From Methylobacterium sp. 2A (GTDB taxonomy: Bacteria > Pseudomonadota > Alphaproteobacteria > Rhizobiales > Beijerinckiaceae), in assembly GCF_009806555.1 (NCBI RefSeq), contig NZ_VUOK01000021.1, positions 416,789-480,788 of the forward strand: a stretch of 64,000 nucleotides of DNA. The letters are read 5' to 3'. The notes under the pieces are model-generated. The model did not search any database. It saw only the letters and a list, made by a program, of their open reading frames with translations, and was not told the DNA's origin. Below, one piece after another: positions 35,265 to 44,732 of this stretch; position 1 is the first letter of the stretch; each line of letters opens with the position of its first letter. The translations under genes were made by a program, and so were the position numbers.

Positions 35265-36833
35265 ATGACGAGAGACGCCCGCCCGCCCGTCGCCCTGACC
35301 CGCCGCGTCGTGCTGGCCGGGGCTTTGGGCGCGGCCGTAGGGTCGCTGCCCCGCGCCGCGCTGGCGGCTGATCCCGAGACGCCGCCGCCTCTGCCGGCCG
35401 CCGGCGCGGCGTTCGAGACGAACACGCTCACCGACCTCGCCCGCGCCCGCTCCAAGGGCGTCTATGCCGGCCCGAAATCCGGCGATCTGCCGGCCGTTCT
35501 GAAGAACCTGTCGCGGGACGCCTACGACGCGATCCGTCCGGCCGAGGATCGCGGGATCTGGGCCGGCCAGGATCTCGGCTACAGCCTCGAACCCCTGCTG
35601 CGCGGATCGATCTTCGACACGCCGGTCTCGCTGTTTCTGGTTGAGAACGGTCTGGTGCGGCCGATCGCCTACGACAAGGCGTCGTTCTCGGCCCCGGGTC
35701 TCGAGCTGCCGGATCTGGACAATGACGCCGCCTTCTCGGGCTTCCGGCTGCGCGCACGGTTCGCCGACGGGGGGGCGCTGTCGGACTTCGCGCTGTTCCA
35801 GGGCGGCTCCTTCTTCCACCTCGTGGCGGAGGGGCAGGATTTCGGGATCAACGCCCGGGCGCTGGCGCTGCGGCCGGCGGACGCGCGGGGCGAGGAATTT
35901 CCGCTGTTCCGCGCGCTGTTCATCGAGACTCCCAGCCCCGGCCAGCCGATCGTGGTGCACGCGCTCGCCGAATCCGAATCCGCGACGGCGGCGTTCAAGC
36001 TCACCCTCACGCCGGGCCGGGAGGCGTCGGTCGCCGGGATCGACGGCACGGTCTTCGCGCGGGCCGATCTCGACCATATCGGGCTCGGCGGGATGCAGGG
36101 GAGCTACCTGTTCGGACCCCTCGACCGTCGCCATGTCGACGACCTGCGCGCGGCCGCCTTCTCGGTGGAGGGCTTGGCGATCCACAACGGCTACGGCGAG
36201 CCGATCTGGCGCCCGGTGCACAATCCCGAAACCCTCCAGGTCTCGGCCTTCGTGGACCGCGGGCCGAAGGGTTTCGGCCTGATGCAGCGCGCCCGCGCCT
36301 ACACGGATTTCGACGACGACAAGCGACATTGGGAGCAGCGGCCCTCCCTCTGGCTGGAGCCGCTGGACGATTGGAACGAGGGCGCCGTGACGCTCCTCGA
36401 GATCCCGAGCGATTCCGAACTGAACGAGAACGTCTTCGCCTATTGGCGTCCCAAGGCGAAGCTCGCCAAGGGTGGTGAGATGCGCTTCCTCTGCCGCCAG
36501 CACTGGTCCAAGGGATGGCCCGACCCGCTGCCGGCCGGGATCGCGCGGGTCAGCGACAGCCGCTGCGGCCACGGCAGTTCCGGCAACCGACGGCTGTTCG
36601 CAGTCGACTTCCAGGGCGAGACGCTGTTCGAGCCGGGCGATATCGACGTGGATCTCAGTGCCTCGGCCGGAACGATCACCCGGCAGGACCGCTATCGCTA
36701 TCGCGATCGCAGTACCCTGCGGATCGTGTTCGAGCTGGATCCGGGCGGCGAGAAGGCCAGCGAGTTGCGCCTCGCGCTCCGGCGCGGGCAAGCCCGGGCC
36801 AGCGAGACGTGGCTGTACCGCTGGACGCCGTAA
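35265..36833 (+). CDS. opgG: Glucan biosynthesis protein G/D
   Basis: 522 residues, a periplasmic protein needed for osmoregulated periplasmic glucan backbone formation or branching. A twin-arginine signal (TRRVVLAGALGAAVGSLPRA) is visible, then the MdoG fold: YAGPKSGDLP early, YLFGPLDRRHVDDLR, a NGYGEPIWRP block, and EQRPSLWLEPLDDWNEGAV. Tat export is like that of OpgD. ATG 35265. It precedes opgH by 36 bp in the conserved opgGH order. Confidence 0.93.
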   Translation: MTRDARPPVALTRRVVLAGALGAAVGSLPRAALAADPETPPPLPAAGAAFETNTLTDLARARSKGVYAGPKSGDLPAVLKNLSRDAYDAIRPAEDRGIWAGQDLGYSLEPLLRGSIFDTPVSLFLVENGLVRPIAYDKASFSAPGLELPDLDNDAAFSGFRLRARFADGGALSDFALFQGGSFFHLVAEGQDFGINARALALRPADARGEEFPLFRALFIETPSPGQPIVVHALAESESATAAFKLTLTPGREASVAGIDGTVFARADLDHIGLGGMQGSYLFGPLDRRHVDDLRAAAFSVEGLAIHNGYGEPIWRPVHNPETLQVSAFVDRGPKGFGLMQRARAYTDFDDDKRHWEQRPSLWLEPLDDWNEGAVTLLEIPSDSELNENVFAYWRPKAKLAKGGEMRFLCRQHWSKGWPDPLPAGIARVSDSRCGHGSSGNRRLFAVDFQGETLFEPGDIDVDLSASAGTITRQDRYRYRDRSTLRIVFELDPGGEKASELRLALRRGQARASETWLYRWTP

Positions 36834-36869
36834 TTTCCGCCGCTCACCGAGAGAGGATCAGCCTCCGCC

Positions 36870-39041
36870 GTGCGAATGGACGACACGATCACCCTGCCCG
36901 AGCCCACCTCCCGCACGGCATCTGAGCCTGAGCGCGCCGCCCTGCCGGCCGATTCCGGCCTGCCGCCGGAGGCGCCGCTGGCGATGCCGGTCCAGGATCT
37001 GTCGCGCTGGGATCCGGGTCTCGGCCACAGGCCGGTTAGCCGGTCGCGCAGCCCCTGGCTCGCGCGCCTCTGGGTGTTCGGCGGGGCGCTGGCGCTGACC
37101 GCCTATGGCGGCTGGCAGATGGTCGAGACCGTGTCGGTCTCGGGCAGCCCGACCGCGCTCCAGCTCGCCCTCGTGGTCCTGTTCTGCCTGACGTTCTCGT
37201 GGATCGCGCTGGCCTTCACGAGCGCACTGCTGGGTTTCGCGATGCTGCTGCGCCGCGCGCGCGCTCCGGCGAACCCGGTCGCGCTCACGACCCGCACCGC
37301 CGTGCTGATGCCGGTCTACAACGAGGCCACGGCCCGCACCTTCGCGGGGATCGAGGCGATGCGGGAGGCCGTCGAGGCCACCGGGCTCGGGCGGCACTTC
37401 GACTGGTTCGTGCTGTCCGATTCGACGCAGGCCGATGCCTGGATCGCCGAGGAGCGTGCGTTCCTCGACCTGCGGGAGCGCCTGGGCCCTGATGCCCGCC
37501 TCTACTACCGGCACCGACCGAAGAACCACCATCGTAAAGCGGGCAATATCGGCGATTTCGTCACGCGCTGGGGCGGCCAGTACGACCACATGCTGGTCCT
37601 CGACGCCGACAGCCTGATGAGCGGTCCTGCGATCGTGGCGCTCGCCGCCGCCATGGAGGCGGACCCGGATGCCGGCATCATCCAGACGCTGCCGCTGATC
37701 ATCAACCGCAACACGCTGTTCGCCCGCCTCCAGCAGTTCGCCGCGCGGATCTACGGTCCGGTGATCGCGGCCGGACTCGCGGCTTGGTCGGGCCGGGACG
37801 GCAATTACTGGGGGCACAACGCCATCATCCGGACCCGGGCCTTCGCGGATTCCTGCGGCCTGCCCGACCTGCCGGGCAAGCCTCCCTTCGGCGGCCACAT
37901 CCTGTCCCACGACTTCGTCGAGGCCGCGCTGATCCGCCGGGCCGGCTGGGCGGTCTATATGCTGCACCGCCTGGAAGGCTCCTACGAGGAGAGCCCGCCC
38001 TCGCTGATCGACGTGGCGGTCCGCGACCGGCGCTGGGCGCAGGGCAACCTCCAGCACGCACGGGTGATCGGCGCTGCCGGCCTGCACCCGGCGACCCGGC
38101 AGCACTTCGCCACGGGGATCGCGGGTTACCTCGCCTCGCCGCTCTGGCTGCTGCAACTGGTGGTCGGTATCCTGCTGGTCCTCCAGACCGCCACGGAGCG
38201 ACCGGATTATTTCGGGGGCGCCGGCTTCTCGCCGGTCTTCCCGCGGTTCGACCCGGTCCGCGCGCTGCAATTGTTCGGGCTGACCATGGCGGTGCTGCTG
38301 GCGCCGAAGTTCCTGGGCCTGATCCTCGCCCTGCTCGACCGGTCGGTCCGGCGGGCCTGCGGCGGTGGCGGCCGGCTCGTGCTCTCGAGCCTCGTCGAGA
38401 TCCTGCTGTCAGCCCTGGTGGCGCCGGTGGCGATGGTGATCCAGTCCGGGTCCGTCATGGGCATCCTGCTCGGCCGCGACACGGGCTGGAATCCGCAGCG
38501 GCGCGACGACGGCTCGATCCCGCTGCGCGACATCATCGCCCGGCACAGTTGGCACACGCTGCTGGGCGTCGTGGCGGGCATCGCGGCCTTCGCCATCGCC
38601 ACGTCGCTGTTCCTCTGGATGAGCCCCACCATCGTGGGTCTGGTGCTCGCCATCCCGATTTCCTGGGCCAGCGGCCAGCTCGGCCTCGGGTTGGCGCTGA
38701 AGCGCCGGCGCCTGCTCGCCACGCCGGAGGAGGCCGCGCCCCCCGCCATCGCCACCCGTGCCGGCGCCCTGACCGCCCGCAACGTCGCGGCGGCGTTCGA
38801 CGAGGCCGATGCCCTCGCGACGCTTCACGCCGATCCCCGCCTTGCCCAGGCTCATAGCCTGATGCTGCCGCCGGCACGTGAGCGGCCGCGTGGCGCCATC
38901 GACGCGGACCGCACGCTCGCGGCCGCCAAGATCGGCGAGGCCCAGACGGTTGCCGAGGCCCGGGCTTGGCTGACGCCGCGGGAGCGCATGGCGCTTCTGC
39001 ACGATCCGGCCCTCGTCGAACGGTTGGTTCGGCTCGCATGA
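36870..39041 (+). CDS. opgH: Glucans biosynthesis glucosyltransferase H
   Basis: 723 residues, an inner-membrane GT2 synthase that polymerises UDP-glucose into beta-1,2 glucan. Two N-terminal helices (about 70-90, 100-125) precede the catalytic domain: VLMPVYNEATAR, HHRKAGNIGDF, the DAD in VLDADSLM, and RDRRWAQGNLQH in the QxxRW position. Several C-terminal helices form the export pore. Start GTG 36870, with an ATG at 36876. It follows opgG. Confidence 0.93.
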   Translation: MRMDDTITLPEPTSRTASEPERAALPADSGLPPEAPLAMPVQDLSRWDPGLGHRPVSRSRSPWLARLWVFGGALALTAYGGWQMVETVSVSGSPTALQLALVVLFCLTFSWIALAFTSALLGFAMLLRRARAPANPVALTTRTAVLMPVYNEATARTFAGIEAMREAVEATGLGRHFDWFVLSDSTQADAWIAEERAFLDLRERLGPDARLYYRHRPKNHHRKAGNIGDFVTRWGGQYDHMLVLDADSLMSGPAIVALAAAMEADPDAGIIQTLPLIINRNTLFARLQQFAARIYGPVIAAGLAAWSGRDGNYWGHNAIIRTRAFADSCGLPDLPGKPPFGGHILSHDFVEAALIRRAGWAVYMLHRLEGSYEESPPSLIDVAVRDRRWAQGNLQHARVIGAAGLHPATRQHFATGIAGYLASPLWLLQLVVGILLVLQTATERPDYFGGAGFSPVFPRFDPVRALQLFGLTMAVLLAPKFLGLILALLDRSVRRACGGGGRLVLSSLVEILLSALVAPVAMVIQSGSVMGILLGRDTGWNPQRRDDGSIPLRDIIARHSWHTLLGVVAGIAAFAIATSLFLWMSPTIVGLVLAIPISWASGQLGLGLALKRRRLLATPEEAAPPAIATRAGALTARNVAAAFDEADALATLHADPRLAQAHSLMLPPARERPRGAIDADRTLAAAKIGEAQTVAEARAWLTPRERMALLHDPALVERLVRLA

Positions 39042-39087
39042 GCTGACCGGCTGGCCGTTCCGCGCCTGGACCGCGGGAGAGAAGGGG

Positions 39088-40014
39088 ATGCGCAAAACCG
39101 TTGCGGCGGACCGAGCGCCGCCCGGCCGGGTGGCGGTCCTTCCCGGCGGGCGCAGCGGCCCGTGTCGTCATCAGGGGATCCGAAGGCCGGCGAGGTCCCG
39201 TTGGCGGGCTTTGATCCTGTGCGCCGCAACCGTCTCTCCCGCCGAGAGCACGCCGGCGCCTGAAGCGGCCCCGCCCTTCGCGGCGCATTACGATTTGAGC
39301 TTTCTGACCCTCCCGGTCGGTCAGGCCGAACTCACCCTGGACCTGCGGATCGATCGCTACGCCCTCAAGCTCGAAGGGGGCCTGACGGGCCTTGCGGGCT
39401 GGTTCTTCCAGGGATCGGGCAGCGCGCAGTCTCACGGGCGCCTCTCGGCGGTCCGTGCGGTCCCGGACGCGTTCCGCATCGATAGCCGTTACGGGACCAT
39501 GCCGGTGCTGGTCCGCATCGCGTTCGAATCGGGCACCGTCCGAAAGGCCGAGGTCGATCCCGAGCCGGCGCCGAAGCCCGATCGCGTTCCGGTGACGGCC
39601 GCCGACCGGATCGGCGTGACCGATCCCGTCGGCATGCTGATCGTTCCGGCCGGATCCGGCCCGCTGACGCCGGCCCTCTGCGACCGGCGCATCCCGGTCT
39701 TCGATGGGGCGACCCGGGCCGACCTCGTTCTGTCGCGCGGCGCGGTCGTGAGCGTCAGCGCGGGGCCTTACAGGGGGCCGGCCCTCGATTGCCGGATCCG
39801 TTGGGTTCCGGTCGCCGGGCATCGCGCCCGGGGCTCCTCGGTCCGGCGCATGTCCGAGAACGACGACCTGCACGTGCGCCTCGCGCCCGTGCCGGGCAGC
39901 AATGTCCTGCTCCCCCTGACGATCACGGTTGGGACAGGCTGGGGTACGGCGCGCATCGATGCGACCCGATGGGGCGCCGCGCCGACGACCGGGGCGCCTG
40001 TCAGACGCGATTAA
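39088..40014 (+). CDS. DUF3108 domain protein
   Basis: 308 residues. The mature part (from about residue 60, AAHYDLSFLTLPVGQAELTLDL) is the beta-rich DUF3108 fold of exported alphaproteobacterial proteins. A moderately hydrophobic segment near residues 40-55 (ALILCAATVSPAES) may be the signal, which would make the true start internal. It follows opgGH by 46 bp and could be in the same transcript. Confidence 0.75.
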   Translation: MRKTVAADRAPPGRVAVLPGGRSGPCRHQGIRRPARSRWRALILCAATVSPAESTPAPEAAPPFAAHYDLSFLTLPVGQAELTLDLRIDRYALKLEGGLTGLAGWFFQGSGSAQSHGRLSAVRAVPDAFRIDSRYGTMPVLVRIAFESGTVRKAEVDPEPAPKPDRVPVTAADRIGVTDPVGMLIVPAGSGPLTPALCDRRIPVFDGATRADLVLSRGAVVSVSAGPYRGPALDCRIRWVPVAGHRARGSSVRRMSENDDLHVRLAPVPGSNVLLPLTITVGTGWGTARIDATRWGAAPTTGAPVRRD

Positions 40015-40071
40015 CCAATCGGCCGCTAGGGTCGCGCCGGCACATCGATGCTGTGTCGACCGGAACGCGCC

Positions 40072-40230
40072 ATGACGCTGCTGCTCGCTTTCCTGCTCCC
40101 GCCCTTGACGATCGCCATCGTGCTGGCTCGCGGCGAGCCGGTGCGTACCATCAGCTGCCTCGGCGCCATGGGTGTGGGGTGCGCGATCGCCTGCCTGAGC
40201 CTTGTCAGTCTGGCCCGCCACCGGACCTGA
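40072..40230 (+). CDS. Small hydrophobic protein, YqaE/Pmp3-like
   Basis: 52 residues, two transmembrane helices (LLLAFLLPPLTIAIVLARG and the C-terminal half). The LLPP segment followed by a basic loop recalls the Pmp3/YqaE (UPF0057) family of stress-linked membrane peptides. ATG 40072 was chosen; there is no clear Shine-Dalgarno site. Confidence 0.55.
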   Translation: MTLLLAFLLPPLTIAIVLARGEPVRTISCLGAMGVGCAIACLSLVSLARHRT

Positions 40231-40244
40231 GGCGCCTCGGCCGA

Positions 40245-40502
40245 TCAGAGGAAGCCGATCTGACGCGGACTACCCGAGAGCGTGCGCCCTGCCCGAGCGA
40301 CGAGCTGGGAGAATGCCAGGGCCGCCGCCGTCGCCTGAGCCCGCGAGGGAAAGCTTCGGCGTGATTCGAGCACGGTCTCGGCTGTCTCGTTCAACAGCAC
40401 CCAGGACCACAGCGACCGGCTGGATTCGCGGATCTCGAACTGCACGGAGCGCCTGCCTTCCGAAGCATGCGACGACAAGACAATTTCAGTTGACCGTGAC
40501 AC
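40245..40502 (-). CDS. Small hypothetical protein, DUF1508-like
   Basis: Up to 85 residues from GTG 40502. FEIRESSRSLWSWVLLNETAETVLESRRSF followed by helical SRAQATAAALAF resembles the YegP/DUF1508 repeat (beta-strand, turn, helix), though weakly. Cytoplasmic; function unknown. It is convergent with the 52-residue gene at 40072. Confidence 0.55.
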   Translation of the reverse strand: MSRSTEIVLSSHASEGRRSVQFEIRESSRSLWSWVLLNETAETVLESRRSFPSRAQATAAALAFSQLVARAGRTLSGSPRQIGFL

Positions 40503-40836
40503 CGGGATGACACGATCAACTTGTCGTCAAGATCGGCGCCGATTCGAAAGCACGGGCGTCAACTGATCGACGAAGGCGAAGAAGCATCCGCGAGACTTGA
40601 GTTGCCCCACCGGTCGAAATGTTCGACGACAGGTTGCAGTTCTTCGACGCGCCCGATACGCCTATTGCTGCTGCGTGCCCGCCTGCGTCCTGTCCACAGG
40701 AATAACCTCGGGTGCTCGGCGTCGCGATGAAGGTCGCACCGCGGTAAATGATCGGACCGGGTGAAAGCCACGTTTCCGGCGGCTTGGCAGGTCAGGCCAA
40801 TCTCGCCCATCCGCCATCCTGCCGATCGGAGATCGC
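40503..40836. other. Intergenic region before tex
   Basis: About 330 bp in which I see no gene, RNA or clear repeat. It holds the promoters of tex and of the small minus-strand gene. Confidence 0.5.
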
Positions 40837-43155
40837 ATGAAAGCCGTGACCGCACGCATCGCCGAAGAACTTGGCGTCGGGGAAGCGCAAGTGGCAGCCG
40901 CGGTGGGGCTGCTCGACGGCGGGGCGACCGTGCCGTTCATCGCGCGTTACCGCAAGGAACATACGGGCGGCCTCGACGACACGCAGCTGCGCAGGCTGGA
41001 AGAGCGCTTGTCCTATCTGCGCGATCTGAACGACCGGCGTCGGGCGATCGCTGAGAGCATCGAGGCCCAGGGGCGCATGACTCCGGCGATCGCCGCGGCC
41101 CTTGCGGCGGCCGACACGAAGGCGCGTCTGGAAGATCTCTACCTGCCTTTCCGCCCGAAACGCCGCACCAAGGCCCAGACCGCCCGCGAGGCCGGTCTCG
41201 AACCGCTGGCGGAAGCGATCCTGAAGCGCCCGGAGCAGGATCCCGAGGCGGCGGCACGGGCGTTCGTGTCCGCGGAACGCGGGGTGCCCGACGCCGCCGC
41301 CGCGCTGGAGGGGGCGCGGGCGATCCTGATCGAGCGCTTTTCCGAGGATGCCGACCTGATCGGGCGCCTGCGGACGGATTACTGGCGCGGCGGCCAGCTC
41401 GTCTCGAAGGTCCGCAAGGGCAAGACGAACGAGGGGGTTAAATTCTCGGATTACTTCGCCTGGAGCGAGCGCCTGGATCGGATGCCCTCGCACCGGATCC
41501 TGGCGATCTTCCGAGGCGAACGCGAGGAGGTCCTCGACATCGCCTTCGCGGCGGAGGGCGAGGAGTCCCAGCCCGGGGTTCCGGGCCCGTTCGAGACGGC
41601 GATCTGCCGGCGTTTCGGCGTCGCGGCGCTGGGACGCCCCGGCGACGCGTGGCTGCTCGACACGGTCCGGACCGCGTGGCGCACCAAGATCCGCACCGGG
41701 ATCAAACACGACATGCGCACGCGGCTGTTCGAGCGCGCCGAAGACGAGGCGGTCAAGGTCTTTGCCGGCAACCTGAAGGACCTGATCCTGGCTGCGCCAG
41801 CCGGCGGACGGCCCACGATGGGGCTCGATCCGGGCTATCGGAACGGCGTGAAGGTCGCGGTGGCGGACCGGACGGGCCGGATCGTCGCGGTCGAAACCAC
41901 CTATCCGCACGAGCCGCAACGCCGCTGGCGCGAGGCCGTGACGAGCATCGGGCGCCTGTGCCGTCTCCACGGCGTCGAGATGCTCGCGATCGGCAACGGC
42001 ACGGCATCCCGCGAGACCGAGCGGCTCGCCGGCGAGGTCGTCGCGGAGAATCCGGACCTGAAGCTCGTCAAGGTCACGGTTTCGGAAGCCGGCGCCTCGG
42101 TCTACTCGGCCTCCGAGATCGCCTCCCGGGAGCTGCCCGATCTCGACGTCTCCCATCGCGGCGCTGCCTCGATCGCGCGGCGCCTGCAGGATCCCCTGGC
42201 CGAACTGGTGAAGATCGACCCGAAAGCCATCGGCGTCGGCCAATACCAGCATGACGTGAGCGAGGCGAAACTGTCGCGCTCGCTGTCGGCGGTGGTGGAG
42301 GATGCCGTGAACGCGGTCGGCGTCGACGTGAACACCGCCTCCCCTGCCCTGCTGGCGCAGGTCTCCGGCCTCGGATCGGCCCTGGCCGAGCGGATCGTCG
42401 CGCACCGGGACACGAACGGCCCCTTCCGCACGCGGACGGCCCTCAAGGCCGTGCCGGGCCTCGGCCCGAAGACCTTCGAGCTGGCCGCGGGCTTCCTGCG
42501 GATCCGGGAGGGCGACGATCCGCTCGACGCCTCCGGCGTCCACCCGGAGGCCTATCCGGTGGTGCGGCGCATCCTCCAGGCGACCAAGAGCGACATCCGG
42601 GTCCTGCTCGGCAACACGGCGGCGCTGGCCAAGCTGAGCCCCGAGACGTTCGTCGATACGCGTTTCGGCCTGCCGACCGTCCGCGACATCATCGCAGAGC
42701 TGGAGAAGCCGGGCCGCGATCCGCGCCCCGAATTCAAGACCGCGCGCTTCGAGGAGGGCGTCGAGACGATCGGCGACCTGCGGCCGGGCCTGCAGCTCGA
42801 GGGCGTCGTCACCAACGTGGCGGCGTTCGGCGCCTTCGTGGATATCGGCGTCCATCAGGACGGCCTCGTCCACATCTCGGCGATGGCGCGCCGCCGGATC
42901 ACGTCGCCCACCGAGGTGGTGCGGATCGGCGAGGTGATCCGCGTCCTGGTGCTCGGCGTGGACATCCCCCGCAAGCGGATCGCGCTGTCGATGCGGCTGG
43001 ATGATCCGATCGAGACGAAGGCCCCGGCGCGTCCCGTCGCGGAAGCGCGCTCCGAATCGCGCCCGGCGCGCCCCAGGCCGGCACCGGAAGCCGCGCCGAA
43101 CGGCCCCCTCGCGGACGCGCTGCGCCGAGCGGCTTCGTCCCCACGGAGGCGCTGA
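40837..43155 (+). CDS. tex: Tex-family transcription accessory / RNA-binding protein
   Basis: 772 residues. In order: an N-terminal Tex domain (LLDGGATVPFIARYRKEHTG), a YqgF/RNase H-like domain (GLDPGYRNGVKVAVAD), a helix-hairpin-helix pair (SGLGSALAERI and PGLGPKTFEL) and a C-terminal S1 domain (GVVTNVAAFGAFVDIGVHQDGLVHIS). Cytoplasmic nucleic-acid-binding protein linked to transcription and stress tolerance; full length. An Ala/Pro/Arg-rich tail follows the S1 domain. Confidence 0.95.
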   Translation: MKAVTARIAEELGVGEAQVAAAVGLLDGGATVPFIARYRKEHTGGLDDTQLRRLEERLSYLRDLNDRRRAIAESIEAQGRMTPAIAAALAAADTKARLEDLYLPFRPKRRTKAQTAREAGLEPLAEAILKRPEQDPEAAARAFVSAERGVPDAAAALEGARAILIERFSEDADLIGRLRTDYWRGGQLVSKVRKGKTNEGVKFSDYFAWSERLDRMPSHRILAIFRGEREEVLDIAFAAEGEESQPGVPGPFETAICRRFGVAALGRPGDAWLLDTVRTAWRTKIRTGIKHDMRTRLFERAEDEAVKVFAGNLKDLILAAPAGGRPTMGLDPGYRNGVKVAVADRTGRIVAVETTYPHEPQRRWREAVTSIGRLCRLHGVEMLAIGNGTASRETERLAGEVVAENPDLKLVKVTVSEAGASVYSASEIASRELPDLDVSHRGAASIARRLQDPLAELVKIDPKAIGVGQYQHDVSEAKLSRSLSAVVEDAVNAVGVDVNTASPALLAQVSGLGSALAERIVAHRDTNGPFRTRTALKAVPGLGPKTFELAAGFLRIREGDDPLDASGVHPEAYPVVRRILQATKSDIRVLLGNTAALAKLSPETFVDTRFGLPTVRDIIAELEKPGRDPRPEFKTARFEEGVETIGDLRPGLQLEGVVTNVAAFGAFVDIGVHQDGLVHISAMARRRITSPTEVVRIGEVIRVLVLGVDIPRKRIALSMRLDDPIETKAPARPVAEARSESRPARPRPAPEAAPNGPLADALRRAASSPRRR

Positions 43156-43177
43156 CCATCATGGGCGGAGTGAACTG

Positions 43178-44440
43178 ATGTCATCGCCAGCGACGAACGA
43201 CGCCGACCCCAGCCCGATGATCGGGCCGGCTCGCCTCATCCGGGCGGCGTTCGAGGGGTCGGATATGGCCGCCCGGGCCGACGAGATCCTGACCCTTGCG
43301 GGCAACGGCACGCTCGAGGCCGGCACGGCCCTCGATCTGGCGACGATCCTGCTGCTGATGCACCGCTTCGAGCCGGCCCTGCAGCTTCAGGGCGAGGTTC
43401 TGCAGGGATGCCGGCGTTTCCGGCTTCTTGCCAGCAAGCCCGACGCGGCGACGCGCGTGCTCGTCATCGCCACGGCCGGCGACCTCATGGCCAATACGCC
43501 GGTCGATTTCCTGCTGGATCACCCGGACTTTTGGGTCGAATACCTGTTCGTGCTTCCCGGAAAGGACGTTCCTGCCGCCCTGCCCGATCACGACGTGTGC
43601 GTCGTCGCCGTCGCCTATTCGAGCGCCAACGAACCGGTGCTGGAAGCCCTGGCCTCCGCGGCAGCGCGCTGGGATCGCCCGGTCATCAACCCGCCGCGCC
43701 AGGTCCTGAAGACGTCCCGGCACGGGCTCGCCGCGGCCCTCGACGGGGCAGAGGGTCTTCTGATCCCGGCCGTCGCCCGTATGACGAAGGCCGACATCGT
43801 CTCCGCAGGATGCCGCCTGCCGGCCGGCTTGCGCTACCCGATCCTCGCGCGACCGATCGATACCCATGCCGGCAACGCGCTGCAGAAGATCGACCGCGAC
43901 GAGGATCTTGCGGCCTATATCCGAGAGATCGATGCGGCCGCCTATTATCTCTCGCAATTCTGCGATTACAGCGGGCCGGACGGGCTGTTCAGGAAGCTCA
44001 GGATCGTCCTCATCGACGGGATCCCGTTCCTCTGCCACATGGCCATCCGCGATCATTGGATGATCCATTATCTGAATGCCGGCATGAGCGATGATGCCGC
44101 GAAGCGAAACGCCGAAGCCCTGGCAATGGCCGAGTTCGACGATCGGTTCGTGCCGCGGCACCGCACGGCCTTCGCCGAGATCCACCGTCGAACCGGGCTC
44201 GACTATCTGATCCTCGATTGCGCCGAGGCCCAGGATGGTCGATTGCTGATCTTCGAAGCAGATACCGGCATGGTCATCCACGACATGGATCCGGTGGATC
44301 TCTATCCGTACAAACGCCCACAGATGCACAAGGTCTTCGCGGCCTTCCAAAACGCCGTTCGGACCAGGGCGGCACGCTCGGACGAACGACCCGACCTTTC
44401 GAGCGATCCGCGTACCTTGCGCAACGAACAACAGCCATAG
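43178..44440 (+). CDS. ATP-grasp-like protein of unknown function
   Basis: 420 residues. A short helical N-terminal part (TPR-like, residues about 15-75) is followed by a Rossmann-like segment (VLVIATAGDLMANTPVDFLL) and a region with ATP-grasp features: KIDRDEDLAAYIREI, RKLRIVLIDGIPFLCHM, and a terminal LLIFEADTGMVIHDMDP in the metal-binding position. GGCGGAG precedes ATG 43178, 22 bp after tex. It may ligate a peptide or small molecule; the substrate is unknown. Confidence 0.65.
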   Translation: MSSPATNDADPSPMIGPARLIRAAFEGSDMAARADEILTLAGNGTLEAGTALDLATILLLMHRFEPALQLQGEVLQGCRRFRLLASKPDAATRVLVIATAGDLMANTPVDFLLDHPDFWVEYLFVLPGKDVPAALPDHDVCVVAVAYSSANEPVLEALASAAARWDRPVINPPRQVLKTSRHGLAAALDGAEGLLIPAVARMTKADIVSAGCRLPAGLRYPILARPIDTHAGNALQKIDRDEDLAAYIREIDAAAYYLSQFCDYSGPDGLFRKLRIVLIDGIPFLCHMAIRDHWMIHYLNAGMSDDAAKRNAEALAMAEFDDRFVPRHRTAFAEIHRRTGLDYLILDCAEAQDGRLLIFEADTGMVIHDMDPVDLYPYKRPQMHKVFAAFQNAVRTRAARSDERPDLSSDPRTLRNEQQP

Positions 44441-44732
44441 AGAAGCGCCTGTCGTTACAATAAAAATCAGCACTTTACGGATTCATCGCACCGACGACGA
44501 CAGAGATTGCAAGTCGCTCCGCAACAGGTACCAAGAATTACCAACGCCGAGAGATGGCAGGCTGAAATCCCGGAGAAAAGTACAGACAATTGAATCCGTG
44601 ATACGCGCAGAAAATTAAGGATCGGCTCGCATACTGGCACAGACCGCTGCGTTTTAACGCGAAAGAAACTTCTGCGGCGCCATGACTGCGGCACCCGAGA
44701 AACGGGTGGACCTCAATCAGAAAGATCGATCC

